DNA from: Clostridiales bacterium
Lineage (GTDB): Bacteria > Bacillota > Clostridia > DUPQ01
Length of the DNA: 57,014 bases
NCBI GenBank assembly: GCA_023145435.1
Contig: JAGLDS010000012.1
Location: 1 to 57,014, forward strand
Direction of reading: 5' to 3'
Part shown: positions 28,961 to 38,628 of the stretch, piece by piece
How the letters are laid out: every line of letters begins with the position of its first letter
Position numbering within the stretch: position 1 is the stretch's first letter
Position numbers and translations under genes: made by a program
The notes under the pieces: model-generated
What the model was told of the DNA's origin: nothing
What the model saw: the letters and a program-made list of their open reading frames with translations, nothing else
Databases searched by the model: none

Positions 28961-28975
28961 TTAACGAAAAATTAG

Positions 28976-28981
28976 TATAAT
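28976..28981 (+). promoter_or_regulatory. -10 box 6 nt before the lipoprotein start
   Basis: A consensus TATAAT ends 6 nt upstream of ATG 28988, so transcription would begin at or next to the start codon. No Shine-Dalgarno is possible in that space. The -35 region (28953-28958, TTTCTT) is weak. Confidence 0.45.
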
Positions 28982-28987
28982 TAATTT

Positions 28988-30538
28988 ATGAGTAGAAAAA
29001 TTACATTATTTTATATAGGTATATTGATAAGTGTCTTAGTTATGATGGTAGGTTGTGAGAAAACGATTGAAGAACAACCAACAGTTAATTCTTTTGAGAT
29101 TTATTTAGCAACACTTGAAAGTGTAAGCGAATTTGGATACTTTGACTATGAAAATTTAGTTTTAGAAGAAAGTCCTGTTCTTACTGACAATGATATAAGA
29201 GCTTATTACTGGATGAACCATGAAATAGAACTTACATCAACTTATATTGATAAGCTAAATGAAAATCCAGGTGGAAATGTACTTTACCAGGATAATGGTT
29301 CATTTAGACAATATGAACAAGGTGGAAGCAGGTTATTACAAGCTTTTCAGTATGACTGCTTTGTAATAGTTATTAATGGCGAAAGAGTGTATTCAGGAAC
29401 TTTTTCATATAGTCCTATTATGTCTTTTTCACAAGAACCGTTAATAGTTGGTGATATATCTGATACATCATTTCAATTTATTTTTACTGGAATTGGAGAA
29501 GATCCTAGGAACACTGATGTTGTGTATAATTATTTTTTATCTGAAGATAAATTACGAATTAATGATGCAAATAATTTAGAAAAAAGAATTGAGGAACTTG
29601 AGAGAACGATTGATACATTATTAGATGAAAAAATGATTCTTTTAGATGATAAAGAAATGCTACTTGAACAGTTATCTAAGTCGCAAGATGCAAAATCATA
29701 TTATGAGAACTTATCAAGGTGGTTAAATGAACGAGTTTATTGGTATATGATGGAGGTGACACCAAAGAATACATTAACTAACAAATATTCCGCTTATCTT
29801 TCATCACTAAATCAATTAGACTTTGATAGCGTTTCAGAAGCTGCTATGGCGTATTCTGAATATATAAATGATTTACCATGGGATAGGGATCGACTATTTA
29901 ATCTATTTGAAACCTATTATTATTCAGTTATGCACACGGCTGAACTTTCAATTCAAGTAACTGATTTAACAGATGAATTATTACAAAAAGCTGAAGCAAA
30001 TGGAATATTATTATATGACAGTGATGGAGCAGTTGTAACATTACCTAAACCTGGATATTTACTTAATGGATTTTCTATCTTTATAACAAACGCAACAGAA
30101 CAGTATTTATATTCTGTTGATTTAGAAACAAATATGATTCTTAATAGTGGCAATTATCAATTAGTGAAAAATGGAGCCATAACTTTACCATTGAATCAAT
30201 TAGCAGATCTAATTATTATTTGGGAAAATTACTGTTATAATTATGGATTAAAATATCTAAATCTTCCATATCACTATAAAGGTGCTGCAAGAATAGTACG
30301 TTATTCCAACTATTATACAGGGAAAACATATATGTTAAATCATCCTGTTTTCACCGAGAGTAAAGAACTGTCCGAATTATTTAAAATTTCTTATGAATAT
30401 ACTATGTTGACTTATCCTGATAGTAGAACAGGTATAATGATTAATGAATTCTATAAAATACTACAAGAAAATTTATTTGTAAGAAATACACTAATTGATG
30501 ATTTTTATATGTCATCAAAATATGACTTATTATATTAA
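28988..30538 (+). CDS. Lipoprotein of unknown function
   Basis: A 516-aa protein with a signal peptide and lipobox MMVGC (Cys23), so probably anchored to the outer face of the membrane. Residues ~195-240 form a short coiled coil (LEKRIEELERTIDTLLDEKM). The C-terminal ~250 residues are rich in Tyr, Asn and Leu with alternating helical stretches and no motif I recognise. The only reasonable start is ATG 28988, since the next Met residues fall inside the signal peptide. There is no Shine-Dalgarno, and a TATAAT box lies 6 nt upstream. It stands alone between a terminator and the pyr promoter. Confidence 0.7.
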   Translation: MSRKITLFYIGILISVLVMMVGCEKTIEEQPTVNSFEIYLATLESVSEFGYFDYENLVLEESPVLTDNDIRAYYWMNHEIELTSTYIDKLNENPGGNVLYQDNGSFRQYEQGGSRLLQAFQYDCFVIVINGERVYSGTFSYSPIMSFSQEPLIVGDISDTSFQFIFTGIGEDPRNTDVVYNYFLSEDKLRINDANNLEKRIEELERTIDTLLDEKMILLDDKEMLLEQLSKSQDAKSYYENLSRWLNERVYWYMMEVTPKNTLTNKYSAYLSSLNQLDFDSVSEAAMAYSEYINDLPWDRDRLFNLFETYYYSVMHTAELSIQVTDLTDELLQKAEANGILLYDSDGAVVTLPKPGYLLNGFSIFITNATEQYLYSVDLETNMILNSGNYQLVKNGAITLPLNQLADLIIIWENYCYNYGLKYLNLPYHYKGAARIVRYSNYYTGKTYMLNHPVFTESKELSELFKISYEYTMLTYPDSRTGIMINEFYKILQENLFVRNTLIDDFYMSSKYDLLY

Positions 30539-30546
30539 TATATTAT

Positions 30547-30575
30547 TTGCAATAGAATAATAGCTATGGTATATT
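30547..30575 (+). promoter_or_regulatory. Promoter of the pyrimidine operon
   Basis: TTGCAA (30547-30552) and TATATT (30570-30575), with a 17-nt spacer, lie just ahead of the PyrR-binding leader. An overlapping TATTAT at 30572-30577 is a less well spaced alternative. Confidence 0.6.
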
Positions 30576-30587
30576 ATAGACAAATAA

Positions 30588-30674
30588 TTTCCTTTAATTG
30601 GTCCCGAGAGGCTCAGAAGGGAGAAATACAGAACACACTTTGTTTATTTCTTCCTGCATGTATGCAGGTTTTTT
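30588..30674 (+). promoter_or_regulatory. PyrR-responsive attenuator
   Basis: The RNA segment GGTCCCGAGAGGCT (30600-30613) matches the PyrR-binding loop consensus ARUCCNGNGAGGYU and sits in a stem formed by TTTCCTT (30588-30594) with AAGG-GAGAAA (30617 onward). The terminator CCTGCAT (30653-30659)/ATGCAGG (30662-30668) with six T follows. PyrR bound to UMP would stabilise the binding hairpin and favour termination. Confidence 0.9.
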
Positions 30675-30677
30675 ATT

Positions 30678-30718
30678 AAAAACACTTTGCGATCAATTAT
30701 TGGTGGAGGAGTGTTTTT
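30678..30718 (+). repeat. Inverted repeat enclosing the pyrR ribosome site
   Basis: Perfect 9-bp arms AAAAACACT (30678-30686) and AGTGTTTTT (30710-30718) flank a 23-nt loop that holds the TGGTGGAGG ribosome-binding region of pyrR. The hairpin could tune pyrR translation. The downstream arm ends in T residues but the stem is too AT-rich to be a strong terminator. Confidence 0.5.
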
Positions 30719-30721
30719 ATT

Positions 30722-31255
30722 TTGAATAAATCTGAAATTATGGATAGCGATGCCATTAGACGGGCACTTATAAGAATCAGTCATGAAATCATTGAAAAAA
30801 ACAAAGGAATTGAAGACCTGATTATTATTGGTATTCAAAGAAGAGGTGTTCCCTTAGCTAAAATGATTGCAAAAAATATTGAGAAAATTGAAGGGAATTA
30901 TCCTGAAGTAGGAATTTTAGACATTACTTTTTATAGGGATGACTTGAGTTTGTTAAATGAATATCCAGTTGTTAATAACACAGAAATAAATTTTGTTTTA
31001 AACAATAAAAGAGTAGTTCTAGTTGACGATGTACTTTATACAGGTAGAACAGTTAGAGCTGCCATTGATGCTATTATGGATGTTGGGAGACCTTCATTAA
31101 TTCAATTAGCTATTCTTATTGATAGAGGCCATCGCGAACTACCAATAAGAGCTGATTATGTAGGTAAGAATGTTCCCACTTCAAATAAAGAGTTTATTGA
31201 AGTTAAAGTAAAAGAAATTGATAACACCGAAGGTGTCTATATTTGTAGAAGGTGA
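30722..31255 (+). CDS. pyrR: Bifunctional regulator/uracil phosphoribosyltransferase PyrR
   Basis: A 177-aa type I phosphoribosyltransferase fold protein that binds pyr leader RNA in response to UMP/UTP and may have weak uracil phosphoribosyltransferase activity. It shows [10 protein letters not shown] and the PRPP loop [21 protein letters not shown] 30722 is the likely start, 10-12 nt after GGAGGAG. An in-frame ATG at 30740 lacks a ribosome site. It is the first gene after a leader with a matching binding loop, implying autoregulation. Confidence 0.94.
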   Translation: MNKSEIMDSDAIRRALIRISHEIIEKNKGIEDLIIIGIQRRGVPLAKMIAKNIEKIEGNYPEVGILDITFYRDDLSLLNEYPVVNNTEINFVLNNKRVVLVDDVLYTGRTVRAAIDAIMDVGRPSLIQLAILIDRGHRELPIRADYVGKNVPTSNKEFIEVKVKEIDNTEGVYICRR

Positions 31256-31258
31256 TTT

Positions 31259-32179
31259 ATGGAATTTTTAAAAGATGTTTTAGGTATTAAGAATTTATCT
31301 AAAGAACAAATGTTATATGTAATTGAAACTGCAAAAAGAATGAAATTACTAATTGATTCGCCAAATAAGAAATCTCCTATGTTACAGGGGAAAACGGTTA
31401 TTACTTTATTTTATGAGAATTCAACAAGAACAAGAATGTCCTTTGAGTTAGCAGCAAAATACATGAGTGGTAATGTCGCAAATATTTCTGTAGCTTTAAG
31501 TTCAATAGCAAAAGGTGAAACCCTTTTAGATACAGGAAAAACTTTAGATATGATGGGAACAGATGTAATAGTTATGAGACATCCACAAGCGGGAGCTGCC
31601 AACTTTTTGGCTAAACATGTGAATGCTTCTATAATTAATGCAGGTGATGGGATGAACGAACATCCTACGCAAGCACTTTTGGATATTTATACAATATTAG
31701 AAAAAAAACAATCACTAAATAATCTTAAAATTGCTATTATAGGAGATATTGCCCATTCTAGAGTGGCACGAAGTAATATATATGGAATGACAAAATTAGG
31801 AGCTAATGTTTTTATATGTGCACCTGATACATTATTACCAAAAGGGATTGAAAAAACAGGAGCTATAATAGTTAAAAACAAATATGATGCTGTTAACCAA
31901 GCTGATGTAGTAATGGGATTACGTTTACAAAAAGAACGAATGCAACATTCACTATTATCCTCAATAAGAGAATATCATGAATATTTTGGTTTATCAGAAA
32001 AAACTTTATCAAATGCAAAAGATGATGTGTTAATTATGCATCCAGGACCTGTAAATAGAGGTGTTGAGATGACTTCTAAAATAATTGATGGTACAAAAAG
32101 TGTTATTACAGAACAGGTGAAAAACGGTGTAGCAATTAGGATGGCCTTGTTATACATTGTTACAAGGAGGTCATTATGA
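31259..32179 (+). CDS. pyrB: Aspartate carbamoyltransferase catalytic subunit
   Basis: A 306-aa enzyme that condenses carbamoyl phosphate with aspartate. The carbamoyl-phosphate motif YENSTRTRMSFELAA and the HPTQALLDIYTI block (~residues 128-140) are intact, as is a late MHPGPVNRGVEM. No PyrI regulatory subunit gene is near, so control is by PyrR. It begins 3 nt after pyrR behind AAGGTGA. Confidence 0.96.
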   Translation: MEFLKDVLGIKNLSKEQMLYVIETAKRMKLLIDSPNKKSPMLQGKTVITLFYENSTRTRMSFELAAKYMSGNVANISVALSSIAKGETLLDTGKTLDMMGTDVIVMRHPQAGAANFLAKHVNASIINAGDGMNEHPTQALLDIYTILEKKQSLNNLKIAIIGDIAHSRVARSNIYGMTKLGANVFICAPDTLLPKGIEKTGAIIVKNKYDAVNQADVVMGLRLQKERMQHSLLSSIREYHEYFGLSEKTLSNAKDDVLIMHPGPVNRGVEMTSKIIDGTKSVITEQVKNGVAIRMALLYIVTRRSL

Positions 32180-33444
32180 GATTACTAATTAAAAATGGAA
32201 TGGTTTTTACTGGAACTACAATAAAAGAAGAAAAACAAGATATTGCTATTGAAAATGGAAAGATTATTGAAATTAATAAACAAATTAATGGTAAATTTGA
32301 TCAAATAATTGATGCGAATGAACAAATTGTTTTACCAGGACTAATTGACGCACATTGTCATTTACGAGATCCTGGTATGGAGTATAAAGAAGATTTAGAA
32401 AGTGGTATTCAAAGTGCTTTGCACGGTGGTTTTACAAAAATAGCATGTATGCCAAATACTAAACCAGTAATTGACAACGAAGCACTTGTCTCATATATTA
32501 TTGAAAAATCAGCTACAATTGGAAAAGTTAAAGTACTTCCAATTGCTTCATTATCTAAAAACCAACAAGGAAAAGAATTAACTGAAATTGGCTTACTCGA
32601 TAGAGCTGGAGCAGTTGCGTTTTCAGATGATGGTAATCCTGTTAATTCATCATCATTTTTAAATAAAGCTTTACAATATGCCAATACATTTGATGCTTTA
32701 GTTATTTCTCATTGTGAAGATTTGGATTTAGTAGGAGAAGGTAGTATAAATGAGAGTTTTCAATCAACTACTATGGGATTACTTGGTATTCCAGAAACAG
32801 CAGAAGATGTCATGGTTTATCGTGATGTTAGATTAGCAGAGTACAATAAAGTACCAATTCATATTGCCCATGTTAGTACAAGGCAATCAGTTGAGGTAAT
32901 TAGACAAGCTAAGAAAAGGGGAGCGAAGATAACTTGTGAAACTTGTCCTCACTATTTTACATTAACAGAGAAAGCATGTAATGGATTTAATACATTTGCT
33001 AAAATTAATCCTCCACTTAGAACGGTTGATGATGTTAATGCTATTAAAGAGGGGTTGAAAGATGGAACCATTGATATTATTGCAACTGACCATGCTCCAC
33101 ATCATCACGACGAAAAAGCTGTGCCATTTTCACTGGCACCAAATGGGATTATTGGATTTGAAAGTGCTTTCTCTTTATCATATACTCACTTAGTTAAAGA
33201 AGGGATTATCACTCTTAGTCAATTAGTTTCTAAAATGAGTACAATTCCTGCTAAAATTTTAAAAATTGAAGGTGGTACCATCGAAGTTGGAAAAGCAGCT
33301 GATTTAACCATTGTCGATATAAAAAATAATTATGAAATTAACGTTAATAATTTTCATTCAAAAAGTAGTAATTCACCATTTGATGGTTTCAAAGTATATG
33401 GTGAAATTAAGCATGTAATTATTGATGGAATAAAGGAGTTATAA
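32176..33444 (+). CDS. pyrC: Dihydroorotase
   Basis: A 422-aa zinc amidohydrolase that cyclises carbamoyl-aspartate to dihydroorotate. Metal ligands are seen in GLIDAHCHLRDPG and HIAHVSTRQS, and the catalytic Asp in IATDHAPHHHDEK. The N-terminal and C-terminal beta-sandwich parts are present (type I form). It overlaps pyrB by 4 nt behind AAGGAGG. Confidence 0.96.
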   Translation: MRLLIKNGMVFTGTTIKEEKQDIAIENGKIIEINKQINGKFDQIIDANEQIVLPGLIDAHCHLRDPGMEYKEDLESGIQSALHGGFTKIACMPNTKPVIDNEALVSYIIEKSATIGKVKVLPIASLSKNQQGKELTEIGLLDRAGAVAFSDDGNPVNSSSFLNKALQYANTFDALVISHCEDLDLVGEGSINESFQSTTMGLLGIPETAEDVMVYRDVRLAEYNKVPIHIAHVSTRQSVEVIRQAKKRGAKITCETCPHYFTLTEKACNGFNTFAKINPPLRTVDDVNAIKEGLKDGTIDIIATDHAPHHHDEKAVPFSLAPNGIIGFESAFSLSYTHLVKEGIITLSQLVSKMSTIPAKILKIEGGTIEVGKAADLTIVDIKNNYEINVNNFHSKSSNSPFDGFKVYGEIKHVIIDGIKEL

Positions 33445-34326
33445 ATGTTTCAAGAAAAACTATATGAAGCAATAAAAGAAAAACAAAATCCAACAGTATT
33501 AGGATTAGATCCTAAAATTGATTATGTTCCAAAGTCAGTTGTTGAAAATGCTTCAACGAAAATAGAAGCAATTGATATTTTTAATCGTTCACTAATTGAT
33601 GGGTTATGTGATTTAATCCCTGCTGTTAAGTGCCAATCAGCATATTATGAGCAATTAGGACCAGTAGGAGCTTTATTATTACAAAAAACAATGGCATATG
33701 CCAAAGAAAAGGGAATGTTAGTTATATTAGATTGTAAGCGAAATGATATTGGTTCTACAGCTAGTGCTTATGCTAATGCTTATCTAACAGATGATTTTTA
33801 TATTGCAGATGCAATTACAGTAAATGGATATTTAGGATCTGATGGTATAGAACCTTTTTTAAATGCATGTAGTAAGTATGAAAAAGGGATATATATACTT
33901 GTTAAAACAAGTAATCCATCATCTGGTGAACTACAAGATCTAAAATTAGAAAGTGGTCAAAGAGTATATGAAAAAATGGCTGAACTAGTACAAAATTGGG
34001 GAAGCGAACTAATTGGAAAATATGGATTTTCATCTGTTGGTGCGGTGGTAGGAGCCACTTATCCTGAGCAATTAGTAAAACTTAGAAAAAAAATGAACCA
34101 TACACCCTTCTTAGTACCAGGTTATGGGGCACAAGGTGGTTTAGCTAAAGATGTGGCTACAGCTTTTACTAAAAATGGGAACGGTGCAATTATTAATTCA
34201 TCTAGAGGATTAATGTGTGCATATAAAAAACACCAATTACCACATGAAGAATATATAAAAGCTGCACGGTTAGAAGCTACAAATATGAAACAAGCACTTA
34301 ACCAATATATAACTTGGGAGGAATAA
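33445..34326 (+). CDS. pyrF: Orotidine-5'-phosphate decarboxylase (type 2)
   Basis: A 293-aa decarboxylase that makes UMP. The active-site segment LDCKRNDIGSTASAYANAYL and a long form near 290 residues place it in the type 2 group rather than the ~230-aa Bacillus type. GATYPEQL and VPGYGAQGG are also conserved. ATG 33445 follows directly on the pyrC stop, with AAGGAG overlapping the pyrC end. There is no pyrE in the window. Confidence 0.95.
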   Translation: MFQEKLYEAIKEKQNPTVLGLDPKIDYVPKSVVENASTKIEAIDIFNRSLIDGLCDLIPAVKCQSAYYEQLGPVGALLLQKTMAYAKEKGMLVILDCKRNDIGSTASAYANAYLTDDFYIADAITVNGYLGSDGIEPFLNACSKYEKGIYILVKTSNPSSGELQDLKLESGQRVYEKMAELVQNWGSELIGKYGFSSVGAVVGATYPEQLVKLRKKMNHTPFLVPGYGAQGGLAKDVATAFTKNGNGAIINSSRGLMCAYKKHQLPHEEYIKAARLEATNMKQALNQYITWEE

Positions 34327-34328
34327 TA

Positions 34329-35417
34329 ATGAATATGATATTGCTATTAGAAAATGGACGTATTTTCAAAGGAAAGTCATTTGGTTATGAAAATAAAATT
34401 ATTGGTGAAGTTGTTTTTAACACAGGAATGACTGGATACCAAGAAATATTAACAGACCCATCCTATTGTGGACAAATAGTAACAATGACTTATCCACTAA
34501 TTGGTAATTATGGAATTAATTTAGATGATTATGAGTCTAGAAAGCCTTTTGTAAATGGGTTAATAGTGCGAGAGTATTGTGAACACCCAAGTAATTTTCG
34601 TTGTGAAAAAACCATTGATGAATATTTAAAAAAATATAAGATACCAGGATTATATGGAATTGATACACGGGCACTAACAAAAATTTTAAGAGAATTTGGA
34701 ACCATGAGAGGATTGATTGTTAGAGAAGATGAATTTAACAAGAAACAATTACTTGAAGAAATGGCTTCATATACAATAAAAAATCCTGTTCACGAAGTAA
34801 CTATTAAAGAAAAACAAACTTATGGATCTGGTAAAAGACATATTGCTTTGCTTGATTATGGTGTAAAAAGAAATATTATACGTGAATTAGTAAAAAGAGA
34901 TTGCCTTGTAACCGTCTTTCCATCTACTGCTTCTATTGAAGAAATAATGGCTGTTTCACCTGACGGTATTATGTTATCTAATGGTCCAGGAGATCCAAAA
35001 GATTGCCATTTTGAAATTGACACGATTAAAGAATTAATTGGGGAGTATCCAATATTTGCAATTTGTTTAGGACATCAATTAATGGCTTTAGCTACAAATG
35101 GTGATACAACACGATTAAAGTATGGTCACCGTGGATGTAATCATCCAGTTAAAGATTTGAAAAAAGATCGCACATACATTACTAGTCAAAATCATGGGTA
35201 TACAATTGTTAGTGATTCTATAGATAAATCATTAATGGAAGTTACACATGTCAATATGAATGATCAAACAGTTGAAGGTGTTAAGTTTAAAAATCATCCA
35301 ATTTTTACTGTTCAATTTCATCCAGAGGCCAGTCCAGGTCCACAAGATACAAGTTACTTATTTGATGAATTCATGACATTAATTGATACACAACAAAAAG
35401 GAGAAACACATGCCTAA
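34329..35417 (+). CDS. carA: Carbamoyl-phosphate synthase small subunit
   Basis: A 362-aa glutaminase subunit. An N-terminal CPSase domain (GEVVFNTGMTGYQEILTDPS) is followed by a class I amidotransferase domain with nucleophile in AICLGHQLMALA and the His-Glu pair in QFHPEASPGP. ATG 34329 is preferred over TTG 34314 because GGGAGGA (34316-34322) precedes it and the next residues match the family start. It provides ammonia from glutamine to CarB. Confidence 0.96.
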   Translation: MNMILLLENGRIFKGKSFGYENKIIGEVVFNTGMTGYQEILTDPSYCGQIVTMTYPLIGNYGINLDDYESRKPFVNGLIVREYCEHPSNFRCEKTIDEYLKKYKIPGLYGIDTRALTKILREFGTMRGLIVREDEFNKKQLLEEMASYTIKNPVHEVTIKEKQTYGSGKRHIALLDYGVKRNIIRELVKRDCLVTVFPSTASIEEIMAVSPDGIMLSNGPGDPKDCHFEIDTIKELIGEYPIFAICLGHQLMALATNGDTTRLKYGHRGCNHPVKDLKKDRTYITSQNHGYTIVSDSIDKSLMEVTHVNMNDQTVEGVKFKNHPIFTVQFHPEASPGPQDTSYLFDEFMTLIDTQQKGETHA

Positions 35418-38400
35418 GAATAATTCTATAAAAAAAGTTCTAGTTATTGGTTCAGGACCTATTATTATTGGACAAGCTGCAGAGTTTGATTATGCAGGCA
35501 CACAAGCTTGCCAAGCACTAAAAGAAGAAGGAATTGAAACAGTACTTCTTAATTCTAATCCTGCAACCATAATGACTGATAATTTTATTGCAGATCAAGT
35601 ATACATAGAACCAATGACTGTTGAAATACTAAAAAAGATTATTATGGATGAAAGACCAGATAGTATTTTGCCAACTCTAGGCGGTCAAACAGGGTTAAAT
35701 TTAGCTATGGAAATTGCAGAAACTGGTTTTTTAGATGAAAATAATGTGAGATTGTTAGGAACAGCAGTAGAAGCTATTAAAATGGCAGAAGATAGACAAG
35801 ATTTTAAAGATGCTATGTTACGACTTAATCAACCAGTAATTGAAAGTAAAGTAGTAAGAAATATAGAAGATGCAATTTCTTTTGCAAAAATAATCGATTA
35901 TCCAGTTATTGTACGACCTGCTTATACTCTGGGTGGAACAGGTGGTGGAATTGCTTATAATGACAAACAATTATACGAGATTGGAAGTAATGGGTTACGT
36001 TATTCTAGAGTAACAGAAGTGTTAATTGAAAAATGTATTTCAGGGTGGAAAGAAATTGAATATGAAGTTATGAGGGACGGAAAAGGTAATGTTATAACTG
36101 TCTGTAATATGGAAAATATTGATCCTGTTGGAGTACATACAGGTGATAGTATTGTTATAGCCCCTTCACAAACCTTATCAGATAAAGAATATCAAATGTT
36201 ACGAAGTGCATCACTTACTATTATTAGTGAATTAAATATTGAAGGTGGTTGCAATGTTCAATTTGCCCTTCATCCAGATAGTTTTGAATATGCAGTAATT
36301 GAGGTTAACCCACGGGTGTCTAGATCATCAGCACTAGCTTCAAAAGCAACTGGTTATCCAATTGCTAAGGTAGCTACTAAAATTGCTATTGGGTACGGCC
36401 TTGATGAAATTAAAAATTCAGTTACACAAAAAACATATGCATGTTTTGAACCAACACTTGATTATGTAGTAACTAAAATACCAAAATGGCCTTTTGATAA
36501 ATTTGTTAAAGCTAAACGAGAATTAGGAACTCAAATGAAAGCAACTGGAGAAGTTATGGCAATTGAAAATTCTTTAGAAGCATCATTATTAAAAGCCATA
36601 CGTTCACTTGAATTAAATCTATATAGTTTTGACCAACCATTTGTAGCAAAATTATCAATTGATGATATTTATCATCAACTTAAAACAGTTGATGATATGA
36701 GATTGTTTTTATTAGCGGAAGCTATAAGGCGTGAAATACCTATTGATAAGATTTTTGATATTACTAAAGTTGATAGATTTTTCCTATATAAAATACAAAA
36801 TATAGTTCTCTTAGAAGAACATTTAAAACAATTAAGCATTAAAGATTTAACTAAAGAATTGTTAAAAAAATGCAAAAAAATGGGATTTGCTGATGTAGCT
36901 ATTGCTAAATTTGTTAATTCCAAAGCAAGTGATGTTGAAAAGTTGCGAGAACAATACAATATTTTAGCAGTATTTAAAATGGTAGATACTTGTGCTGCTG
37001 AATTTGAAGCAAAAACACCATATTATTACTCAACTTATGATGATGAAGGAGAAGTAAAAGAAACTAATAGTAAAAAGGTAATGGTTATTGGTTCAGGACC
37101 AATTAGAATTGGACAAGGAATTGAATTTGATTATTGTTCTGTTCATTGTGTTTGGGCACTAAAAGATTTAGGTTATGAAACTATTATTGTAAACAACAAT
37201 CCAGAAACTGTTTCAACTGATTTTGATATTGCTGATAAATTATATTTTGAACCACTAACAGCTGAAGATGTGAAAAATATAGTTAAATTAGAAAAACCAA
37301 TGGGAGCTATTGTACAATTCGGAGGACAAACAGCAATTAAATTAACAGAAGATTTAGTAAATATGGGAGTTAAAATTTATGGTACGCAAGCTGAGTTTGT
37401 TGATGCAGCTGAAGACCGTGAGAAATTTGAACAAGTATTAGAAAGAGCCAACATACCTAGACCTGATGGGTTAACAATTTTCACTAAAGAAGAAGCCCTA
37501 AAAGCTGCAAATAAGTTATTATATCCAGTACTTGTACGACCTTCTTATGTATTAGGTGGGAAAGGTATGGAAATTGCTTATGATGATAATGATTTGGCTG
37601 AATATATGGATATTATTAACATAGAAAAACAAGAACATCCAATTTTAGTAGATAAATATATGGTTGGGAAAGAAGTTGAAGTAGATGCTATATGTGATGG
37701 AGAACAGATACTAATACCAGGAATAATGGAACATTTAGAGAGAGCGGGTGTTCATTCTGGTGATAGTATATCTATTTATCCCTCTGTAACATTGTCTAAA
37801 CGAATTAAAGAAACTTTAGTTAGTTATACTAAAAAATTAGCAAGTGAATTACAAATTCTTGGTATGGTAAATATTCAATATGTTATTTCTAATAATAAAG
37901 TTTATGTGATTGAAGTAAATCCTAGGTCTAGTAGAACTGTCCCATACATAAGCAAAGTAACAGGTATTCCAATGATTGAACTAGCAACAAAAGTAATTAT
38001 GGGGAAAAAATTATCACAATTTTCATTTGGGACTGGGTTGTATAAAGAAAGTGAATATTATGCTGTAAAAGTTCCAGTATTCTCTTTTGAAAAATTACAA
38101 GATGTAGATGCAAGCTTAGGGCCTGAAATGAAATCAACAGGAGAGGTTCTTGGAATAGGTAAAGACGTTAATGATGCTATCTACAAAGGCTTGGTTGGTT
38201 CAGGAATGGTAATTCATCAAGAACGAAAAAATATACTATTAACAGTTAGAGATGGTGATAAATTAGAATTGGTTCCAATTGCAGAGATCTTTCATAAATT
38301 AGGATATACTTTGTATGCCACATCAAAAACTGCTAGTATGTTAAACCATCATGGAATTGCTACTAATATGATTAAAAAATTAAGTAACGGAAATGATGAT

Positions 38401-38625
38401 ATTATAAAATTATTAGAATCAGAAAGCGTATGTGCTGTTATTAACACACCAACTAAAGGAAGACAACCATCAAGTGATGGTTTTAGAATTAGAAGAAAAG
38501 CTGTTGAAACTAAGATTCCATGTTTAACTTCACTAGACACTGCAAAAGCTTTTGCCAAGTGTTTACAGGCAAATAAACAAATTGAAAATATGCCAGTAAA
38601 CAACTTACATATATTTGAAAGGTAA
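35410..38625 (+). CDS. carB: Carbamoyl-phosphate synthase large subunit
   Basis: A 1071-aa enzyme with two ATP-grasp halves (beginning VLVIGSGPIIIGQAAEFDYA and VMVIGSGPIRIGQGIEFDYC), an oligomerisation region between them and a C-terminal MGS-like allosteric domain (~930-1071). It makes carbamoyl phosphate for pyrB, and for arginine if that pathway exists. ATG 35410 with AAAGGAG upstream overlaps carA by 8 nt. Full length. Confidence 0.97.
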   Translation: MPKNNSIKKVLVIGSGPIIIGQAAEFDYAGTQACQALKEEGIETVLLNSNPATIMTDNFIADQVYIEPMTVEILKKIIMDERPDSILPTLGGQTGLNLAMEIAETGFLDENNVRLLGTAVEAIKMAEDRQDFKDAMLRLNQPVIESKVVRNIEDAISFAKIIDYPVIVRPAYTLGGTGGGIAYNDKQLYEIGSNGLRYSRVTEVLIEKCISGWKEIEYEVMRDGKGNVITVCNMENIDPVGVHTGDSIVIAPSQTLSDKEYQMLRSASLTIISELNIEGGCNVQFALHPDSFEYAVIEVNPRVSRSSALASKATGYPIAKVATKIAIGYGLDEIKNSVTQKTYACFEPTLDYVVTKIPKWPFDKFVKAKRELGTQMKATGEVMAIENSLEASLLKAIRSLELNLYSFDQPFVAKLSIDDIYHQLKTVDDMRLFLLAEAIRREIPIDKIFDITKVDRFFLYKIQNIVLLEEHLKQLSIKDLTKELLKKCKKMGFADVAIAKFVNSKASDVEKLREQYNILAVFKMVDTCAAEFEAKTPYYYSTYDDEGEVKETNSKKVMVIGSGPIRIGQGIEFDYCSVHCVWALKDLGYETIIVNNNPETVSTDFDIADKLYFEPLTAEDVKNIVKLEKPMGAIVQFGGQTAIKLTEDLVNMGVKIYGTQAEFVDAAEDREKFEQVLERANIPRPDGLTIFTKEEALKAANKLLYPVLVRPSYVLGGKGMEIAYDDNDLAEYMDIINIEKQEHPILVDKYMVGKEVEVDAICDGEQILIPGIMEHLERAGVHSGDSISIYPSVTLSKRIKETLVSYTKKLASELQILGMVNIQYVISNNKVYVIEVNPRSSRTVPYISKVTGIPMIELATKVIMGKKLSQFSFGTGLYKESEYYAVKVPVFSFEKLQDVDASLGPEMKSTGEVLGIGKDVNDAIYKGLVGSGMVIHQERKNILLTVRDGDKLELVPIAEIFHKLGYTLYATSKTASMLNHHGIATNMIKKLSNGNDDIIKLLESESVCAVINTPTKGRQPSSDGFRIRRKAVETKIPCLTSLDTAKAFAKCLQANKQIENMPVNNLHIFER

Positions 38626-38628
38626 TAA

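Noticed and set aside
30539-30570. ATTATT/AATAAT inverted repeat as a terminator after the lipoprotein
   Set aside because: The stem is entirely A-T and lacks a following T-run; it overlaps the pyr promoter.
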